The notes under the pieces: model-generated
What the model was told of the DNA's origin: nothing
The model's input: the letters and a program-made list of their open reading frames with translations, nothing else
The model's database searches: none
Assembly (NCBI GenBank): GCA_023404345.1
Contig: JAEYCB010000042.1
Location: 1-64,000 of the forward strand
Source of the DNA: Bacillota bacterium
Lineage (GTDB): Bacteria; Bacillota; Clostridia; Christensenellales; Aristaeellaceae
Length of the DNA stretch: 64,000 bases
Direction of reading: 5' to 3'
Part shown: positions 59,882-64,000 of the stretch, piece by piece
Position numbering within the stretch: position 1 is the first letter of the stretch
Layout: every line of letters starts with the position of its first letter
Made by a program: the position numbers and the translations under genes

Positions 59882-61564
59882 TTAGCGGCCGAACTGGCAG
59901 TCGTTGTTGCCGGACTCGGTGGTCCACATCTCCAGGAAGTTGATGGGATCGTTGAAGTCGGCCAGCCAACCATTGCGGGCGATGTCGTAGTTGCCGTTCT
60001 TACGGTCGTTGAGGAACACGTTCCATTCGCAGGTACGGATGGTCATGTTGATACCGACCATAGCCAAATCCTGCTGGATGCACTCGGCGATACCCACGTT
60101 GCCGCTGCCCTCATTAACGAGGTACTCGAAGCTGATGGGGGTGGAAGCGGAGAGCATGTTGTTGGCGTCGAACTCAAAGCCAGCGCTCTTGAGCAGCTCG
60201 ATGGCGCCTTCCACATCGACCTCGGTGCTGAAGTAGCCGGTCTCGACGGGATAGGTGTAAGCATCGTCGTCCGTGCGGAACTCGCCGCCATGGCCGTCCG
60301 CCATACCAGCGGGCACGAAGGTGTTCGCAGGCTTCTGACCGGTCTGGCCGATGGTGTCGATGATGTACTGACGGTCCACCAGCATCGCGAAGGCGCGGCG
60401 CATGGCGTTGGCCTGCTCCACGGTCTTGCCGTCGAACAGCGAGCTCTTCACGTTGAAGCTCACATAGTAGGTGCCCAGGGTATCCACCACGTAGAACTCG
60501 GGATCGACGCCATTGAGGGAAGCGATCTGATCGGTGGGCACGCTGTCGATGAAGTCCAGGTCGCCGGCCTGATAGGCGGCGTAGATGGCGGTGTCATCGG
60601 CGGAGAGCATGAGCTCGATGCGCTCGATCTTCACGTTCTCAGCATTCCAGTAATTGGGGTTCTTCTCGTACACCATGGACTCGTTGTGCTTCCACTCGGT
60701 CAGCACGTACGCGCCGGAAGAGACGAAGCCGGCCTCGGTGGCCCAGGCATTGGGGTTAAGGATATTGCCATCCGCATCCAGATAGCCCTCAGCGCTTTCA
60801 ACCTCGGACTGCTTCACCGGGAAGAAGGTGGGGAAGGCGCACAGGTCCAGCATGTAGGCGCAGGGCGCGGCCATCTCAACGGTGAAGGTCTTGCCATCCT
60901 CGGAAGCGCTCACAGCCAGATCGTCCGGATAGCCCTTGATGCCGTTGAACATGTAGCTGTAGTCAGCGGCGGTGGCGGTAGAAGCGGCACGCTTCCAGCT
61001 CCACTCGAAGTCCTTGGCAGTCAGGTCGCTGCCGTCGGACCACTTCAGGCCGTCACGCAGGGTGAAGGTGTATACCAGGCCGTCATCGCTCACGGTGTAA
61101 CCGGTAGCGAAGTCAGGAACCAACTGACCCTCGGCGTCATAGGTGTAGAGGCCGCCGAAGGAGTTCACAGCCAGAGAGGCGCCGTCCACCGTGCTGTTGA
61201 GCGCGGGGTCCAGCTTGTCCGGCTCGGAAGCCAGGTTCACGCGCAGGGTGGTGTCATCGCCCTTGTCGGCATACATGAAGAACTTGTAGCCGAACAGGTT
61301 GCTGTACACGTTGGTCACAGCGGAGTCCAGCATGTACAGATCGTTGTAGTAGTAGATCGGCAGGATGGCGCCGGTCTCCATCAGCATGTCCTCAGCCTCA
61401 TGCATGAGGGCTTCGCGGGCAACCACATCGGTGGTAGCCTTGATCTCCGCGATCAGCTCATCGTAATGAGTCCAATCGGGTTCGGAGCCTTCATCCGCGA
61501 GCGCGGGGGCCATGCAGGCGACGAGCATCATCATCACGAGCAGGGCAGAAAGCAACTTTTTCAT
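59882..61564 (-). CDS. oppA: Oligopeptide-binding lipoprotein, apparently circularly permuted
   Basis: A 560-aa SBP_bac_5 substrate-binding protein with lipobox LVAC (Cys17). Directly after the signal comes YDELIAEIKATTD, HEAEDMLMETGAILPIYYYN and SNLFGYKFFMYAD (residues about 28-100), the segment normally at the C-terminus of OppA. Then the usual N-terminus begins: TLRVNLASEPDKLDPALNS (from 106). The protein ends ESGNNDCQFGR, where a normal OppA continues into that moved segment. The frame is unbroken. It is the last gene after oppF; a small GACGG/CCGTC hairpin lies in the 55-nt gap, which may raise its mRNA level. Ribosome site AGGAGG. Confidence 0.9.
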   Translation of the reverse strand: MKKLLSALLVMMMLVACMAPALADEGSEPDWTHYDELIAEIKATTDVVAREALMHEAEDMLMETGAILPIYYYNDLYMLDSAVTNVYSNLFGYKFFMYADKGDDTTLRVNLASEPDKLDPALNSTVDGASLAVNSFGGLYTYDAEGQLVPDFATGYTVSDDGLVYTFTLRDGLKWSDGSDLTAKDFEWSWKRAASTATAADYSYMFNGIKGYPDDLAVSASEDGKTFTVEMAAPCAYMLDLCAFPTFFPVKQSEVESAEGYLDADGNILNPNAWATEAGFVSSGAYVLTEWKHNESMVYEKNPNYWNAENVKIERIELMLSADDTAIYAAYQAGDLDFIDSVPTDQIASLNGVDPEFYVVDTLGTYYVSFNVKSSLFDGKTVEQANAMRRAFAMLVDRQYIIDTIGQTGQKPANTFVPAGMADGHGGEFRTDDDAYTYPVETGYFSTEVDVEGAIELLKSAGFEFDANNMLSASTPISFEYLVNEGSGNVGIAECIQQDLAMVGINMTIRTCEWNVFLNDRKNGNYDIARNGWLADFNDPINFLEMWTTESGNNDCQFGR

Positions 61565-61619
61565 GTTTCAATGATCCTCCTGTTTTTATTTCCAAAGACG
61601 GCTTTTACCGTCCTCAGAG

Positions 61620-62581
61620 TCAATAGTGAGGGTTCCAGCACGCAATGCTGTGTCCGGGCTCGGTTTCAGCCAGCGGCGGGCATTCCTTGGCGCACTTGTC
61701 AGTAGCGTAGCGGCAGCGGGTGCGGAATGGGCAGCCCGTGGGCATATGCAGCGGGCTGGGCACATCGCCCTCCAGCGGAATGCGGTGACGGGTGCGGGCC
61801 GTGTCGGGGTCCGGAATGGGGATGGCCGAAATCAGCGACTGGGTGTAGGGATGCTGCGGATGGTCGATCACATCCTCGGAGGTGCCCACCTCCACAATCC
61901 GGCCCAGGTACATCACCGCGATGCGGTGGCTGATATGCTGCACCACCAACAGGTCGTGCGCGATGAACAGATAGGCGATGCCCAGTTTCTTTTGCAGATC
62001 CTCAAAGGTATTGATGATCTGCGCCTGAATGGACACGTCCAGCGCACTGACAGGCTCATCGCAGATGATGAAGCGGGGATTCACCGCCAGGGCGCGCGCA
62101 ATGCCGATGCGCTGGCGCTGGCCGCCGGAAAACTCATGCGCATAGCGGCGCGCGTGATCGCTGTTGAGGCCCACCAAAGTCAGCAGCTCGGCGATCTTTT
62201 CATCTCGCTCTTTCTTGTTTTTATACAGATGGTGAATATCCAGCGGCTCACCCACGATATCTGCCACAGTCATACGCGGGTTCAGCGAGGAATACGGGTC
62301 CTGGAAAACGATCTGGATATCCTTGCGGTACTGGCCAATATTGGCCGGGGTAAGCGGCGTACCGTTGTAAATCACCTCGCCGGAGGTGGGTTTATAAAGA
62401 TGCAGAATGGTGCGGCCCACGGTGGTCTTGCCGCAGCCGGATTCTCCTACCAGGCCAAGCGTTTCACCCGGACGGATGGCAAAGCTTACGCCATCTACCG
62501 CCTTGAGGGGAATGGTGCCAAACCAGCCGCTGCGCACGGGAAAATGCTGCTTAAGGTCGCGCACCTCCAGAATATACTCAC

Positions 62582-62585
<4 letters not shown>
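61620..62585 (-). CDS. oppF: Oligopeptide ABC transporter ATPase
   Basis: A 321-aa ABC ATPase with Walker A GESGCGKTT, Q-loop VFQDPYSSLNPRMT, signature FSGGQRQRIGIARAL, Walker B FIICDEP and H-loop IAHDL. The C-terminal oligopeptide-specific tail has cysteines (CPFRTRCRYATDKC) that in some OppD/F/DppD proteins bind 4Fe-4S. It overlaps oppD as ATGA (62582-62585), so the two ATPases are made together. Confidence 0.93.
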
Positions 62586-63589
<1,004 letters not shown>

Positions 63590-63596
63590 TCGTTCA

Positions 63597-64000
63597 TTAC
63601 CTCCTCAGCTTGGGGTCGAAGGCGTCGCGCAGGCCGTCGCCCAGCAGGTTGAAGCTCAGCACGATCAGGCAGATGCTAAGCGCCGGGAAAAGCATTTTCC
63701 ACGGATAGTTCTGCATGCCGCCGCGCGCCGCGTTGGCCAGGGAGCCCAGGGAGGGCATGGGCGCCTGCACGCCCAGTCCGATAAAGCTCAAAAAGCTCTC
63801 GGTAAAGATGGCCGACGGGATCTGTAATGCAACGGATATGAAGATGACGCTGATGCAGTTGGGTAAAATATGCTTGCGGATGATGCGGCCTGGCTTGGCG
63901 CCCAGGGCGCGGGCCGCCAGGACATATTCATTGGTCTTGATGGAGAGAATCTGGCCGCGGACCAGACGCGCCATGCTCACCCAGTACAGAAGGCCGAACA
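63597..64000 (-). CDS. oppC: Oligopeptide ABC permease, 5' part outside window
   Basis: About 133 C-terminal residues of a BPD_transp_1 permease. The frame is open to the window edge (FGLLYWVSMARLVRGQIL), so the start is not visible and the ATG at 63980 is internal. The EAA loop YVLAARALGAKPGRIIRKHILPN contacts the ATPases; IFTESFLSFIGLGVQAPMPS and the ending LLGDGLRDAFDPKLRR are typical of OppC/DppC. oppB should lie upstream, beyond the window. Confidence 0.93.
   Translation of the reverse strand, partial: FGLLYWVSMARLVRGQILSIKTNEYVLAARALGAKPGRIIRKHILPNCISVIFISVALQIPSAIFTESFLSFIGLGVQAPMPSLGSLANAARGGMQNYPWKMLFPALSICLIVLSFNLLGDGLRDAFDPKLRR

Overview
This window comes from a GC-rich Gram-positive Firmicute, most likely an anaerobic gut clostridium of the Oscillospiraceae or Christensenellales type. 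The evidence is strong AGGAGG ribosome sites, one-piece clostridial PurL, AICAR transformylase paired with PurO instead of bifunctional PurH, HemZ, rubrerythrin, an LCP protein, and ferredoxin-type oxidoreductases. I see no rRNA, tRNA or CRISPR array. The taxonomic placement is inference.

Layout. (1) 1-11.6 kb: the probable start of a transposase gene at the left edge, then a complete leftward purine operon. Its order is a possible 58-codon zinc-knuckle ORF, then purE-purC-purF-purM-purN-purO-AICAR transformylase-purD-purL, mostly joined by ATGA-type overlaps and driven by a near-consensus promoter with PurBox-like repeats. (2) 11.7-20.1 kb: a DMT exporter, a membrane polyferredoxin, a leftward metabolite-repair and cofactor group (NAD(P)HX repair fused to a pyrophosphatase-like domain, AcpS, P1 peptidase, BirA, QueH), a secreted Big2-CHAP protein and rubrerythrin. 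(3) 20.2-29.5 kb: a rightward operon of a GT4 glycosyltransferase, a 676-aa lipoprotein, a four-TM protein, a tubulin/FtsZ-like GTPase and a 1186-aa actin/Hsp70-like ATPase. This is the best candidate for a poorly described system, a lipoprotein-linked double cytoskeletal machine.

(4) 29.5-38.7 kb: two small leftward genes, a hairpin-rich repeat region, and then the conserved relA-dtd-MBL-hemZ block followed by glpK. A frameshifted GT-C-type membrane protein lies between relA and dtd. (5) 38.8-48.3 kb: a tight leftward operon with two DUF6056-like membrane proteins, an SDR, an ACP, an AMP-ligase, LuxE-like and LuxC-like proteins, a polyprenyl-phosphate-type GT2 and a GNAT. It looks like a surface-glycan or lipid-modification cassette built around a lux-type acyl reductase. 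(6) 48.4-56.2 kb: a LysM protein with 63-nt repeats, a COG2509-type FAD enzyme, trpS, two half-size DMT proteins, recJ and a UDP-galactopyranose-mutase-like enzyme.

(7) 56.4-64 kb: an aldo/keto reductase-ferredoxin, a CDF metal transporter, an LCP protein whose ribosome site lies inside a terminator-like hairpin, and a leftward oligopeptide ABC operon (oppC partial, oppD, oppF, binding protein). The binding protein reads as a natural circular permutation: the segment normally at the C-terminus of OppA sits directly after the signal peptide.
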